A model generated the notes under the pieces. That model had not been told where the DNA came from and ran no database searches. It was given only the letters and a program-made list of their open reading frames with translations. The position numbers and the translations under genes were made by a program. This document shows positions 41,101 through 45,383 of a stretch of DNA of 64,000 nucleotides, piece by piece (position 1 is the stretch's first letter; each line of letters begins with the position of its first letter). Source of the stretch: Pegoplata infirma (Eukaryota > Arthropoda > Insecta > Diptera > Anthomyiidae); the NCBI GenBank assembly GCA_963921195.1, contig OY992540.1, forward strand, positions 195,022,692 to 195,086,691. The letters are read 5' to 3'.

Positions 41101-44100
41101 AGTATAAGTAGAATCTTCGAATTTTAAGTAGAATCTTTAAATTATAAATGGAATCTTCGAATTATAAATGGAATCTTTGAATTACAAATGAAATCTAAGA
41201 ATTGCAAATGAAGTCTTCGAACTACAAATGGAATCTTCAAATTACACGTAGAATCTCGAATAACAGTTGATTTTCGAATTAGCGTCGAACCTGAATCAAA
41301 TTACGTCGCGTAAGGCGTAACGCCCAATGTATTTTCCGTTTATACAATTAATACGTAGAAATTTCAAATTTAATGTGTTTGTTTTTGTTTTTTTACGTGT
41401 TACGAAACGGAATTTGATTCTGGTGCAACCCTTACATCTAACCCTGGTGCAACCCTTACATCTAAATGGTGTAGAGCAGAGTTAGTTAAAATATTAACAC
41501 TTACCCGGCAGTTTATTGATGTCCAATGACAATTGTCTCTTTTCATCATATGACATAGGTTTGGCTGTATCTTCCTCTTCCGAATCAAAGACCACCGCTT
41601 GACTGCTAGGTTTCTTTTTATTGGCACCTCGTGCACCGGCTCCCGAACTTGCACCTCCGCCACCAGCAGAAGAAGCACTGCCTTTGGTACGTTTTGTAGC
41701 CGCTGTCGTAGCAGCCGGTCCAGCCCCGCTTGCATTAGCTGTCTTGGGACCACGTTGACCCTTGCTCTTAGCACCTTTGCCAGCCGCCGTTGTAGCTGTA
41801 CCCGCTGGACCCGTCCCCATGGATGTACCCTTGCCACCTCCTACACTTATTTGGCCCAAAGATATAGCAGAAGCAATTTCATGCCCATGTATAGTGTTAG
41901 TTACACCCGTGGCGACGCCGGCGCCGCCAGGTACCAATGATCCAACAGCTGCTGCCGGTACTATACCACCCGAACCCAAAGGTCCACCGGCTGCAGCCTT
42001 TTTCTTCTCCTTCATTTTCTTCTTGGCCTTCTTTTTATTCGAGGCTTCTTCCATCAGTTTGCGCATTTCCTCTTGCAAATCAAGTAGCTTTGTCTCTAAC
42101 ATCTTAAGCTTGGCATTACGCTCTTCATCGGAATTTGATTCATTTTCACTATCCGAAGATTCGTCGGACGATGAATCAGAGCCATCACCATGTTTGCCAT
42201 AGGCGTGATGAGCTGCCGCCGCCGCAACAGCGGCCGCATGAGCATTAGCCACTGGTTCATCGGGTATATTGGCGTATCGCATTTCGAAGACATCTTGTAG
42301 TTTACGACCCATAGCTACAACATCATGATCTGGCGGGTTGTATTTATAACAATTGGTGAATATTAATCGCACATCAGCAGCAAACTCAGGTGCACTCTTA
42401 TACTCGCGATTGTCCATTTTCCGTTTGACGGTACCCAAATCCATCGGTTTCTTAATGATATCATGATAATCATGTAGACCCAACAGTTCGGCATCAACGG
42501 GTTTGTAAAAAGGCCAAGCATAACCAGAATGCTTTTTGGAAAATAGTTCTTTAAGGATTTCATTGCAGGATTTCAAGGCATCTGAAAGTTTTTCCTTGGA
42601 TTTTGCTGAACCAGGCACACCTCCGGCTCCACCAGCTACACCAGCAACGCCACCAACTCCCATGGGAGACATTGGATAGCCAGTGTCCTGTTGCAACAAA
42701 AAAATAAACAAATCACAATTATAATTAAAGTTTAAAAAGGTTGTTTAAATTGTTTGTAGATGGTGCAAAATAAAAAATCGACTGTAAATGGAAAAGAATT
42801 ATAACATGCAAAAACAAATAAATTTTGGATATATAGGTTAAGGCGTTTCGGCGTGTTTTGTGAAAGCATGATGTTTAGAATTAACATGAGGTCAAGAAAT
42901 GATAATGAATGGAAGAGCATTGGAAAGGTGTGGAAAAGAAGTGATGTTTTAATAATTTTGAATTAAGAGATAACTTTTTGTACTTTAAGATGTGAAATTG
43001 TTTTAAAAAGTTTTTTACTACACCATATACAGATGTTATTCGAAAAAAATAGTTGTTCGAAGATTACACTTGTAATTTGAAAATTCCATTTTAATTGAAA
43101 AATTTTGTTTGTAATTCGATAACTCCAATTGTAATTCAAAAATTCCAATCGTATTTTCAAAAATATAAATCGTTATTCTAAAAATCATTTATTTGATAAA
43201 GATCAATTGTAATTCGAAAAAGATCAATTGTTATTCGAAAAAGATCATTTAACATTCCACGATTCCAATTGTTATTCAAAAAATATCAATTCAAATTAAA
43301 AAAATATTAACTGCAAAAAGAAGATTCCAATTGTTATTCAAAAAAGATCGATGGAAATCAAAAGATCAATTGTAATTTGAAAAAATTCTATTGTAATTTG
43401 GAAATTCAGTTGACGATTTTCGAATTACAAATGAAATCTTCGAACAGCAACTGATCTTTTTCGAATAAAAATTGATCTTTTTAGAAATACAATTGATCTT
43501 ATTCGAATTACAATTGATCTTATTCGAATTACAATTGATCTTATTCGAATTACAATTGATCTTTTTCGAATTTTAATTGATATATTTCGAAATACAGTTC
43601 GAAATATATAAATTTTTCGAGCTACAATAGATATTTTTCGAATTATAATTCATCATTTTGAACTTTTTCGAATAACAATTGATCTATTTCGAATTATTTT
43701 CGAATTACAATTGATATTTTTCGAATTATAATTGAATTTTTTTGAATTAGTATTGAACGTTTTCGAATTACAATCTTTTTCGAAATTTTGTTGTTTTGTT
43801 TAATCTTTTTTGGAATTTTCCAATTACAATTGGAGTCTTCGAAATACAAGTAGAATGTTTGAATTACCAATAGAATTTTCAAATTACAATTGGAATTTCG
43901 AATTACAAGTAGAATCTTTGAATTACAATTGAATTACAATTACGTCTGCAAATGGTGTAGATATGCTAGCTTTAAAAAACGATGGGTTTGTTTGCTACCA
44001 AGAATGAAAAACGATTTCGAATTAACAAAAAAAACGTTATATAAATATATTTCTTTTCAAGAACTTTTAAAATTTTAAATTTAAAAACGTAACTCGTTTA

Positions 44101-45383
44101 TCTATTAAAGTACGTAAAGTATCTTTTAAATCAAATCTTCAAATTGTATTTGTAGTTACTTTATAGTATTGTACTTAAGAAATATTGTACACACATACAC
44201 ATCATGCTCCAACACGTTGGCCTACCTTTTTGCCTACCTGTCGATTGGACTCACGCCTCGTTGCAATTTTCGCACTTTTTGACGAATCGATTTGTGCATA
44301 CGGCGATTCAAATGCATTTGCAGTCGGTGTAGTTGTGTCAGCCTTTCTTTTCACTCCCTTTTTCATTTTAGCCGGTTGTTGAGGTGGTATAACTGCATCT
44401 ACCCCAGCCGCTGTGCTATTCACATGATACGCAGGTACGATAGCGGCAGAAGCCGCGGTCAAAGCAACGGGTGTAACTATTGCAGCTGTCACTGCTCCAT
44501 CGACTGTTGAATTGACACCTGCTGCGCCTGCGCTGACACCAGCTGCCCCTCCTGCAGCAGAGCCTACCAAAGACACATGGGATGCCGCACCGCCCGCTGG
44601 AAGTATATTCGCACCAGGTAGTATGGTACTAGGAGTTCCCGTTGTTAACGCTGTTGTTGTCGTATTCGTACTGCCGGGTACAGTTTGTGGAGCTACTGTT
44701 GCAATAGGTGGTATGCCTGGGGCAGACACTGGTGTACCGCCAGAGGACGAAACTGTTCCACCCATGGCGGATACGGGTCTAGTTGCACTGGCCCCTGTTC
44801 CTCCTCCCGTTCTAGATCCAGTGCCAGAACTTGCGGGTGTCGTTGGTGCACTTAACAGAGATGCATTAGCTGATGGTGGTTTAGGACCCGAACGTGGTTT
44901 CTTCTTTCCTCCACTCTTCGGTGTCACCGGTTCCAATTCAAGTTCTTCCTTGGGCATACCTTCCAGCTTTTGCAAAAATACCTTTTCCAACGTTTGAGCC
45001 ATTACAACCACATCTTCGCCTGGTTTATTGTAAACATAACAATTCGAAAACATTGTATTCAAATCCGTTGTAGCTTCTTTAGCTGACCAGTAGTAATTGT
45101 TCTCCAGGCGTTTCTTTACCGTACCCAGATCCATCGGTTGCTTAATGATCTTGTGATAATCGGGCAGGTTAAGTTTTTTGGCATCGACCGGCTGTTGGAA
45201 TGGCCAAGAAAAGTGATGTTTCCAGACGGCTTTCATGATCGTCTTGATGAAATACTGTAGTTGATTGGTATTACGGCCTGGTCGATCAGGTGGTGGTACA
45301 GTTGGTGGCTGAACAATGCCATTGACTGGCTCCACATACGGTTCATTCCGTGGCGGTGGATCTTGCGACGCTTTGTTGCTCAT
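2074..45383 (-). CDS. fs(1)h: BET bromodomain protein fs(1)h, six coding exons, 3' end outside window
   Basis: Nuclear chromatin reader of the BET family (Drosophila Fs(1)h, vertebrate Brd2/3/4). It binds acetylated histone tails through two bromodomains and recruits transcription factors through an ET domain. Exons, in transcript order: 45383-44238, 42687-41505, 39219-39049, 33182-33063, 28520-28392, 2120-2074. All introns are GT-AG, with phases 0,1,1,1,1,0, and the joined frame is open for exactly 932 codons. Predicted protein: BD1 about residues 38-145 (WPF 60-62, acetyl-lysine Asn119), BD2 about 415-524 (WPF 440-442, Asn499), acidic phospho-site-like serine cluster 552-571, coiled segment 574-599, Lys-rich stretch 599-612, ET domain about 758-833, SEED-type serine tract near 890-915. 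Domain order and residues match Drosophila fs(1)h as I know it. The protein continues past residue 932 beyond the window. Confidence in identity is very high; exact ends rest on splice signals without transcript data. Confidence 0.97.
2200..3340. other. AT-rich intron sequence, nothing recognised
   Basis: Mostly A/T runs and TATATTTTTT-like strings. I see no gene, splice pair or element boundary here. Confidence 0.6.
3348..3860 (+). mobile_element. 5' part of a TAGGCTGACC hAT-like element with a small nested insert
   Basis: Starts TAGGCTGACCATTTGTACTG and shares the reiterated TGTACTGATT head with 58068-59009, plus the later GCGCACAG...GGTTTTCTA stretch. Truncated before the right terminus. 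Inside it, 3541-3701 is a small inverted-repeat insert (CCTTACCACAAGAAAA at one end, TTTTCTTTTGGTAAGG at the other) whose interior recurs at 25880-26010. Confidence 0.7.
3870..4690 (+). repeat. Repeat interrupted by the DINE-1-like element; empty relative at 9220-9412
   Basis: The flanks AATTGCGCAATGTCAAAAT...AAATTGTATTAATTTTTTT and AAGTTGCAATGTTGCACTG match 9220-9412, where they are continuous. The comparison places the insertion of 4027-4651 within a run of T. Confidence 0.7.
4027..4651 (+). mobile_element. DINE-1-like non-autonomous Helitron relative (625 bp)
   Basis: Starts TATACCCTCCACTTACAA with an internal inverted partner GATAGAGGGTAT. It has the ACCCCATAAAGTATATATAT block, a GTCC/GTCT microsatellite at 4169-4192, and near its end a hairpin ATTCGGC-AAG-GCCGAAT (4619-4635) 12 nt before CTTG (4648-4651). 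This 5' sub-terminal repeat, (GTCY)n core, 3' hairpin plan is that of DINE-1/Helentron-associated elements in flies. No coding capacity. The closest copy in the window is 51301-51922. Confidence 0.8.
4795..5060 (-). pseudogene. LOA/I-type LINE 3' relic
   Basis: Reading the minus strand through one or two frameshifts gives [14 protein letters not shown], then CGDA, then a degenerate EHxLCxCP, matching the C-terminal zinc-knuckle-like region of the LINE at 48744-49959 (LTGHCMIGEMAVRM ... HLLCECPGL). Just downstream in element orientation is CTAACCTAACCTTA, a short version of the same AACCT tail. 5'-truncated and dead. Confidence 0.7.
5103..5228. mobile_element. CCCAG-ended MITE, 126 bp, TA duplication
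   Basis: Ends CCCAGTCAGAAATTG and TATTTTTCTGCCTGGG; TA at 5101-5102 and 5229-5230. The internal GTTGGTACCGTTGCCGCCAA core is shared with 1255-1915 and 34373-34533. Confidence 0.8.
5375..5526. mobile_element. Small inverted-repeat element (GGGCTCGTTA ends)
   Basis: Left AAGGGCTCGTTAATCAA and right TTGACTAACGAGCCCTT are inverted copies about 150 bp apart. No ORF. Target duplication not clear. Confidence 0.55.
5855..6130 (-). mobile_element. DINE-1-like fragment (second subfamily)
   Basis: Shares CTTCTTCCGACATTAAA, TTTAGTTCTTCAAGGGG and ACATATTTGTGCCAGCTCTT with 39905-40417 and 60740-61490. Both ends are missing. Confidence 0.5.
6355..6860. repeat. Inverted repeat with axis near 6.6 kb
   Basis: Arms pair ATTGTCTTACGATACATCAT with its complement near 6725-6745, extending outward to GCACGCACATTAAAGTTTG / AACTTCAAAGTGCGTGC. 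The wording CGGTTTTCGAGGTATTG is echoed in the 36740-37480 foldback. No ORF. Confidence 0.7.
7110..7530. repeat. Palindromic repeat; relative of the sequence flanking the 30-32 kb foldback
   Basis: TTGTCCTAGGATGACACT (7241-7258) recurs inverted at about 7480-7500 (TGGCATTCTAGGACAAG). TAAAACTGCATTTACAG, TTTCCTTTTGAAAGGAC and GGATCTCC also occur on either side of 30003-32145, giving an approximate uninterrupted relative for that insertion. Confidence 0.65.
7533..7700 (+). repeat. tRNA-like head of a SINE (A and B boxes)
   Basis: TAGTCTAGTTGGTAGCGTGC fits an internal A box and GGTTCGATTCC (7590-7600) is a perfect B box in a T-arm hairpin GTGGG-TTCGATT-CCCAC. The acceptor stem does not pair (ATCCCCG versus CAGAACC), so it is not a good functional tRNA. 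Followed by an unrelated AT-rich body, which suggests a tRNA-derived SINE or tRNA pseudogene. Confidence 0.5.
8189..8690. mobile_element. Inverted-repeat element hosting a nested MITE
   Basis: ATGAAGGGCTTACTGCAAAA on the left and TTTTTACAATAAGCCCTTCA on the right are inverted partners. The MITE 8350-8609 sits between the arms. A stray end of the same element lies at 14272-14312. No coding capacity; small frames inside are incidental. Confidence 0.65.
8350..8609. mobile_element. Palindromic MITE, CACACAAAATTTT ends (copy 1)
   Basis: Almost entirely self-complementary: CATGAACGATTTTCATAG-type arms with TATTTATGAACAAATTCATA repeated inverted. Same family as 13778-14037 and 16608-16857. The flanking TA is mutated in this copy. 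Confidence 0.8.
8700..9215. other. AT-rich intron, nothing recognised
   Basis: No repeat partner, splice pair or gene seen. Confidence 0.5.
9220..9412 (+). repeat. Uninterrupted relative of the 3870-4690 repeat
   Basis: GAGCAAAGTCAAAATTGCAA ... AATAAAAATTTGATTAAAAAATT ... GTTGCAATATTGCACTGTTG in one piece: the empty-site counterpart for the DINE-1-like insertion at 4027-4651. Confidence 0.65.
9420..10325. repeat. ACCGGTTTTCGAATAG repeat with a nested MITE
   Basis: Motifs ACCGGTTTTCGAATAGTT near both ends (about 9450 and 10280) suggest one old element. The interior contains AAATACAAATG-type degenerate repeats. Ends and duplication not resolvable; starts TAGGGTGATCA, a hAT-like beginning, but no matching right end is seen. 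Confidence 0.45.
9618..9792. mobile_element. MITE, 175 bp, ATTT duplication
   Basis: Inverted ends CGTCGGTGCTCTGACTAAAA and TTTCGGTCACAGCACCGACG, with ATTT at 9614-9617 and 9793-9796. Non-coding. Confidence 0.75.
10336..10510 (-). mobile_element. DINE-1-like 5' fragment
   Basis: GCTAGAATGTCTTAGATTCT, GATATTTCGATGTGTTACAT, CGGAATGACAAAGTG and GTGGGTATAAAAA are the standard block of the family. Truncated. Confidence 0.6.
10860..11490. repeat. Inverted repeat, axis near 11.17 kb
   Basis: AAGATCCTGACATGCAAATG (about 11013) returns inverted at about 11336-11355 (CATTTGCATGTCAGGATCTT), and TCTATCACGTTAGGATTTTG / AATTGTGACGTGATAGA further out. Frames at 10820-11008 and 11447-11635 are arm artefacts. 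Confidence 0.7.
11640..13450. other. AT-rich intron, nothing recognised
   Basis: Long T and A runs. The frame at 12539-12808 is low-complexity F/K-rich and has no recognisable domain or splice context. Confidence 0.55.
13778..14037. mobile_element. Palindromic MITE, CACACAAAATTTT ends (copy 2), TA duplication
   Basis: Inserted between TA (13776-13777) and TA (14038-14039). 260 bp, nearly self-complementary. The TA duplication fits Tc1/mariner-type mobilisation. Confidence 0.85.
14778..15332 (+). mobile_element. Non-autonomous hAT-like element, TTTATGAC duplication
   Basis: Ends TAGGGATGAGATTTCCATGC and GCATGAAAATCTCATCCCTA. Exact 8-bp duplication TTTATGAC at 14770-14777 and 15333-15340. Interior of repeated TTTTTGCATATTTTGG strings, no transposase. 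It sits within a 21-bp-repeat foldback. Confidence 0.87.
15341..15565 (+). repeat. 21-bp minisatellite, about ten units
   Basis: Unit ATAAATGGAAATTTCTGAAAA. Since 21 is divisible by three, frames stay open on both strands (KWKFLKN on one strand, FPFIFQK on the other); these are not genes. Degenerate units continue to about 15780 and, inverted, at 14330-14640. Confidence 0.9.
16608..16857. mobile_element. Palindromic MITE, CACACAAAATTTT ends (copy 3), TA duplication
   Basis: TA at 16606-16607 and 16858-16859; 250 bp; same arms as the copies at 8350 and 13778. Confidence 0.85.
16935..17060 (+). repeat. 21-bp A/T minisatellite, about six units
   Basis: Unit TTTTTAAATTTATTTGAAAAA. It keeps a frame open (FLNLFEK periodicity) with no coding meaning. 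Confidence 0.8.
17072..17600. mobile_element. Foldback element with GAGTAGGTTTA ends
   Basis: Left GAGTAGGTTTACACTAG and right CTAGAATAAACCTACTC; inner arms AATTTGTCAGATTCCATTGT / ACAATGGAATCTGACAAATT and CTATACTACAAGTAG / CTACTTGTAGTATAGGG. Axis near 17.33 kb. Non-coding. Confidence 0.75.
17700..19330. other. AT-rich intron, nothing recognised
   Basis: Contains AAATTTATTTGAAAA-like degenerate repeats at its start and homopolymer runs. No supported gene. Confidence 0.5.
19341..20322. mobile_element. Head-to-head pair of CACTGTTGCCAA-ended elements (982-bp palindrome)
   Basis: Each half (19341-19818 and 19834-20322) starts CACTGTTGCCAA and ends TTGGCAACAGTG. The halves are inverted copies rich in GCGCTTTTTGTTTGGATTTA and TTTAGCGGGAAAA motifs. 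The same CACTGTTGCCAAC terminus occurs at 35582-35596. No ORF with a domain. Confidence 0.75.
20650..21540. mobile_element. TAATGCCAATG inverted repeat enclosing a second palindrome
   Basis: The outer arms repeat ATTGGCATTAG/CTAATGCCAAT. The inner palindrome 20879-21425 pairs GATATCTCGAAAACTAAGCC with GGCTTAGATTTCGAGATATA and AAATGGAGGTCATTTTTGG with its complement. Looks like nested insertion of one foldback in another. Confidence 0.65.
21793..22621. mobile_element. CCCAG-ended element, 829 bp, TA duplication
   Basis: Ends CCCAGGCAGAAAAATAC and GGTTGGCAGTTTCTGCCTGGG; TA at 21791-21792 and 22622-22623. The interior has AAAGCGCTTTGAAAGCGC and a 22-bp triplicate (unit GTATCCGGAGTTTAAGGG..., 22245-22304). 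No transposase. Confidence 0.85.
22700..24400. other. AT-rich intron, nothing recognised
   Basis: Homopolymer-rich, no supported element ends or coding blocks. Confidence 0.5.
24415..24750 (-). mobile_element. DINE-1-like fragment
   Basis: ACTTCTTCTGACATAAAAATG, GACATATTCGTGCCAAACT, ACAGACGGACGGACATC, GATCACTGATCAAT, ACGGAATGACAATGTGAG: the family order is kept, but the hairpin end is lost. Confidence 0.65.
24850..25386. mobile_element. CCCAG-ended element, 537 bp, AC duplication
   Basis: Ends CCCAGGCAGAAATTGATG and TTGTATTTTTCTGTCTGGG; AC at 24848-24849 and 25387-25388. The interior has ACGCTTTG/AAAGCACT-type motifs as in 21793-22621. Frame 24964-25182 is incidental. Confidence 0.85.
25600..27520. 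repeat. Old repeat with direct and inverted copies
   Basis: AAAAATGTCGAAAATCGTGAGCC ... AAAAGTATGCA ... CATCGAAACCCGTTTGACTCAGT (26150-26230) recurs directly at 27380-27490 and inverted at 27040-27100. The central frame 26673-26894 gives no recognisable domain. Confidence 0.55.
27530..28390. other. AT-rich intron, nothing recognised
   Basis: A/T runs up to the donor of fs(1)h exon 5. Confidence 0.55.
28392..28520 (-). CDS. fs(1)h: fs(1)h coding exon 5: SEED serine tract
   Basis: A 129-nt exon (residues 874-916 plus one base): [16 protein letters not shown] followed by runs of Ser punctuated by Asp (SSSSSSSD pattern) and ending SSDSEA. This is the Ser/Glu/Asp-rich SEED region typical of BET proteins after the ET domain. 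Acceptor CCTTTTTTTTAG|ACGAAT. The donor is GCAG|GTTAGG, a weaker GTTAGG site, and it precedes the longest intron of the gene seen here (26.3 kb). Phases fit on both sides (2+126+1). Confidence 0.95.
28591..29586 (-). mobile_element. Composite: DINE-1-like sequence around a CCCA-type element end
   Basis: Begins with the DINE hairpin end (CAAG at 28591, then ATTCGGCCTTGCCGAA). GATACCCTCCACAATC resumes at 29255 and runs to about 29580. Between them, 29050-29250 carries ACGCTCGCAAAGCGTTT repeats and ends TTTCTGCTTGGG|TA like the CCCAG elements. The left boundary of the inner element is uncertain. Confidence 0.55.
29587..29880. mobile_element. CCCAG-ended element, one end only
   Basis: CCCAGCCAGAAATCGCCAAC after TA. 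Contains AGTACTGGCAAAGTA / TACTTTGCCAGTACTTT inverted pair. The right end is not found. Confidence 0.5.
29890..32265. repeat. Repeat split by the 30-32 kb foldback
   Basis: 29890-30002 and 32146-32265 are the two halves of a sequence resembling 7110-7290 (GGATCTCC, CACTAGTGGCATCC, GGAAGTCCTTTTAAAGG, GTAAATGCAGTTTTAC). Confidence 0.6.
30003..32145. mobile_element. 2.1-kb foldback element
   Basis: The outer 230 bp of the arms pair almost perfectly (ATATGGGGGTTTTCGTGTCA against TGACACGAAAACCCCCATAT); pairing continues with indels to an axis near 31.1 kb. The arms hold about 165-bp sub-repeats recognisable by CCCTTAAG...GGGG..CCCATAC and GACCAACCCCCATTATTTTT. Mirror-image frames (30526-30768 minus, 31361-31621 plus) come from the arms and encode no known domain. 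Confidence 0.85.
32640..32762 (-). mobile_element. DINE-1-like 5' end fragment
   Basis: GATATTTCGATAAGTTACAA, CGGAATGACAAACTTATATA, CCCTCTATCACTAAATGGAGGGTATAAAA: identical order to 51840-51922, truncated just inside. Confidence 0.7.
33063..33182 (-). CDS. fs(1)h: fs(1)h coding exon 4: basic coiled segment after ET
   Basis: A 120-nt exon (residues 834-873 plus one base). With the base carried over from exon 3 it reads [20 protein letters not shown] and then a Glu/Lys/Leu-rich helix ending TSKKTAKK. This matches the Drosophila post-ET sequence. Acceptor TTAATATAG|ATAAAA; donor AAAAAAG|GTAAGT. Too short to show well as a single-frame open reading frame; found by matching the expected protein and checking phase (2+117+1). 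Confidence 0.95.
33190..34360. other. fs(1)h intron 3, AT-rich part
   Basis: Mostly A/T runs. At about 33910-34090 a less AT-rich patch (TAGCTGAAGCACCCGTAGTG, CCGGGTCC) suggests an old element that I cannot assign. Confidence 0.45.
34373..34533. mobile_element. CCCA-ended MITE, uninterrupted copy
   Basis: ACCCAACGTCAAAACAAAAG to TATTTTTCTGACTGGGT, flanked by TA on both sides (34371-34372, 34534-34535). Serves as the empty-site reference for the hAT-like insertion at 1302-1794. Confidence 0.75.
35063..35899 (+). mobile_element. CCCAGG MITE (copy 1) containing another MITE, TC duplication
   Basis: CCCAGGAAAATTTTTTGGAA to AAATTTGCTGGG; TC at 35061-35062 and 35900-35901. The hAT-like copy at 58068-59009 shows the uninterrupted target (ATTACCTCATCTAAG, inverted). 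Interrupted by 35219-35809. Confidence 0.85.
35219..35809. mobile_element. AGCGGTATTCGCTCTTG inverted-repeat element, ATT duplication
   Basis: Ends AGCGGTATTCGCTCTTGGTA and ATCAAGAGCGAATACCGCT; ATT at 35216-35218 and 35810-35812. Copies at 36042 and 51981 have the intact AAAATCATTGATTCTGG, proving the insertion and the 3-bp duplication. 591 bp, no transposase. The interior contains a CACTGTTGCCAACTAATC stretch like the 19341-20322 pair. Confidence 0.88.
36042..36295 (+). mobile_element. CCCAGG MITE (copy 2)
   Basis: Same family as 35063 and 51981 but the last base of the right terminus has changed (CTGGA) and no clean 2-bp duplication remains. Confidence 0.8.
36740..37480. repeat. Foldback with CCCGTGGCGCCC motifs
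   Basis: AAAGTTTTGGATTTTTGAAAAATTT and its complement meet near 37.15 kb. Outward pairs: GATCATTTTATCCCGTGGCG, CATTTCATAGAGCTTAAGAC, TGATGCGGTGAGCACGAAT. An outer pair TAACCCGTGGCGCCCGGCG marks the ends. Non-coding. Confidence 0.75.
37495..38105 (-). mobile_element. DINE-1-like element, CAGCACAAACTCATTATACC subfamily (partial)
   Basis: Contains GTGTTTCCGTAAAATGGG, GAGGACCTTTGTATGGGGG, a GACAGACAGACGGACGGACA microsatellite and CAGCACAAACTCATTATACC in the same order as 54958-55877. Confidence 0.65.
38331..38405 (+). repeat. Possible LINE 3' tail (AACCTAACC)
   Basis: A GC-richer 60-bp stretch ends ACTTAAAACCTAACCTAAAA, resembling the tail of the LOA-type LINE at 48231-49960, but on the plus strand. 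Too short for certainty. Confidence 0.35.
39049..39219 (-). CDS. fs(1)h: fs(1)h coding exon 3: ET domain
   Basis: A 171-nt exon giving residues 777-833 plus one base of the next codon. It begins [20 protein letters not shown] and ends [14 protein letters not shown], the heart of the extraterminal (ET) domain that binds partner proteins with a short basic/hydrophobic motif. The acidic patch [12 protein letters not shown] (798-809) supplies the partner-binding strand. The acceptor is TTTTTACAG|GTGATA and the donor TACT|GTAAGT, both strong. Essentially identical to Drosophila in this stretch. Reading through the donor stays open for 30 further codons (to 38957); see findings. Confidence 0.97.
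39544..39817. mobile_element. Near-perfect 274-bp palindrome, CCCGGG ends
   Basis: CCCGGGTAAAAATGAAATAT to ATATTTCATTTTTACCCGGG with axis at GATATGAG|CTCATATC (39680/39681). Arms of ATATATG-type text pair almost without mismatch. TT on each side (39542-39543, 39818-39819). It interrupts the hairpin of the host DINE element. Confidence 0.9.
39905..40417 (-). mobile_element. DINE-1-like element, second subfamily, about 513 bp
   Basis: Starts CAAGTGAGAGTGTTACATTC with a hairpin ATTCGGCTGTGTCGAAT, then TATACCCTCCAAAATG, and ends TGGTTGGAGGGTATAA. Contains CAGACGAACAGACGGATGGA, a (GRAC)n run on this strand. Complete copy. Confidence 0.78.
40680..41280 (+). repeat. 21-bp minisatellite (about 14 units) with degenerate continuation
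   Basis: Unit ATACAATTGATAATTTCTGAA from 40683 to 40985, then AATTGGAAATGGTGTAG and looser TTCGAATTATAAATGGAATC units to 41280. Frames on both strands ([14 protein letters not shown]) are periodic artefacts. A 25-bp duplicate (TGGTGCAACCCTTACATCTAA) follows at 41430-41466, next to the fs(1)h exon 2 donor. Confidence 0.88.
41505..42687 (-). CDS. fs(1)h: fs(1)h coding exon 2: bromodomain 2, acidic cluster, basic region, start of ET
   Basis: Encodes residues 383-777. The acceptor is TTGTTGCAACAG|GACACT at 42687/42688. BD2 has WPF (440-442), the [18 protein letters not shown] helix-loop segment and the binding Asn499 in [11 protein letters not shown]. After it come a short Ala/His stretch, an acidic Ser/Asp/Glu cluster ([20 protein letters not shown], 552-571) like the CK2-type phosphorylation cluster of BET proteins, a short coiled segment, and a Lys-rich run ([14 protein letters not shown]). 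A Gly/Ala/Thr-rich linker of about 125 residues is much shorter than in Drosophila. The exon ends inside the ET domain ([16 protein letters not shown]) at donor CCGG|GTAAGT, splitting the Gly codon (phase 1). GC content is far above the surrounding intron. Plus-strand open frames here are antisense shadows. Confidence 0.96.
43019..43959. mobile_element. Foldback element of AATTACAATTGATCTTTTTCG repeats in fs(1)h intron 1
   Basis: Inverted ends CTACACCATATACAGATG and CGTCTGCAAATGGTGTAG. The interior is 20-30-bp degenerate units of TTCGAATTACAATTGATCTT, one orientation left and the other right. The same CTACACCATTTCCAATT end appears at 14190 and 15770. Non-coding. Confidence 0.75.
44238..45383 (-). 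CDS. fs(1)h: fs(1)h coding exon 1: start codon and bromodomain 1
   Basis: Encodes residues 1-382. The chosen ATG is 45381-45383 (protein begins [11 protein letters not shown]), aligning with the short N-terminus of Drosophila Fs(1)h; an in-frame ATG two codons upstream (45387-45389) is an alternative. The longer open frame up to 45422 opens on GTG and is not a better start. BD1 carries the WPF shelf (60-62), ZA-loop LPDYHKII (Tyr76) and the acetyl-lysine-binding Asn119 in YNKPGEDVV. After BD1 comes a low-complexity Ala/Thr/Gly/Pro linker, then the conserved [20 protein letters not shown] block. The exon ends ...ESNRQ at donor CAG|GTAGGC; an identical GTAGGC donor lies 12 nt further into the intron. 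Phase 0. Confidence 0.96.

Noticed and set aside
41599..42202. Plus-strand frames opposite fs(1)h exon 2 (and 44512-44997 opposite exon 1)
   Set aside because: Antisense shadows of GC-rich coding exons; peptides are low complexity and unrelated to known domains.
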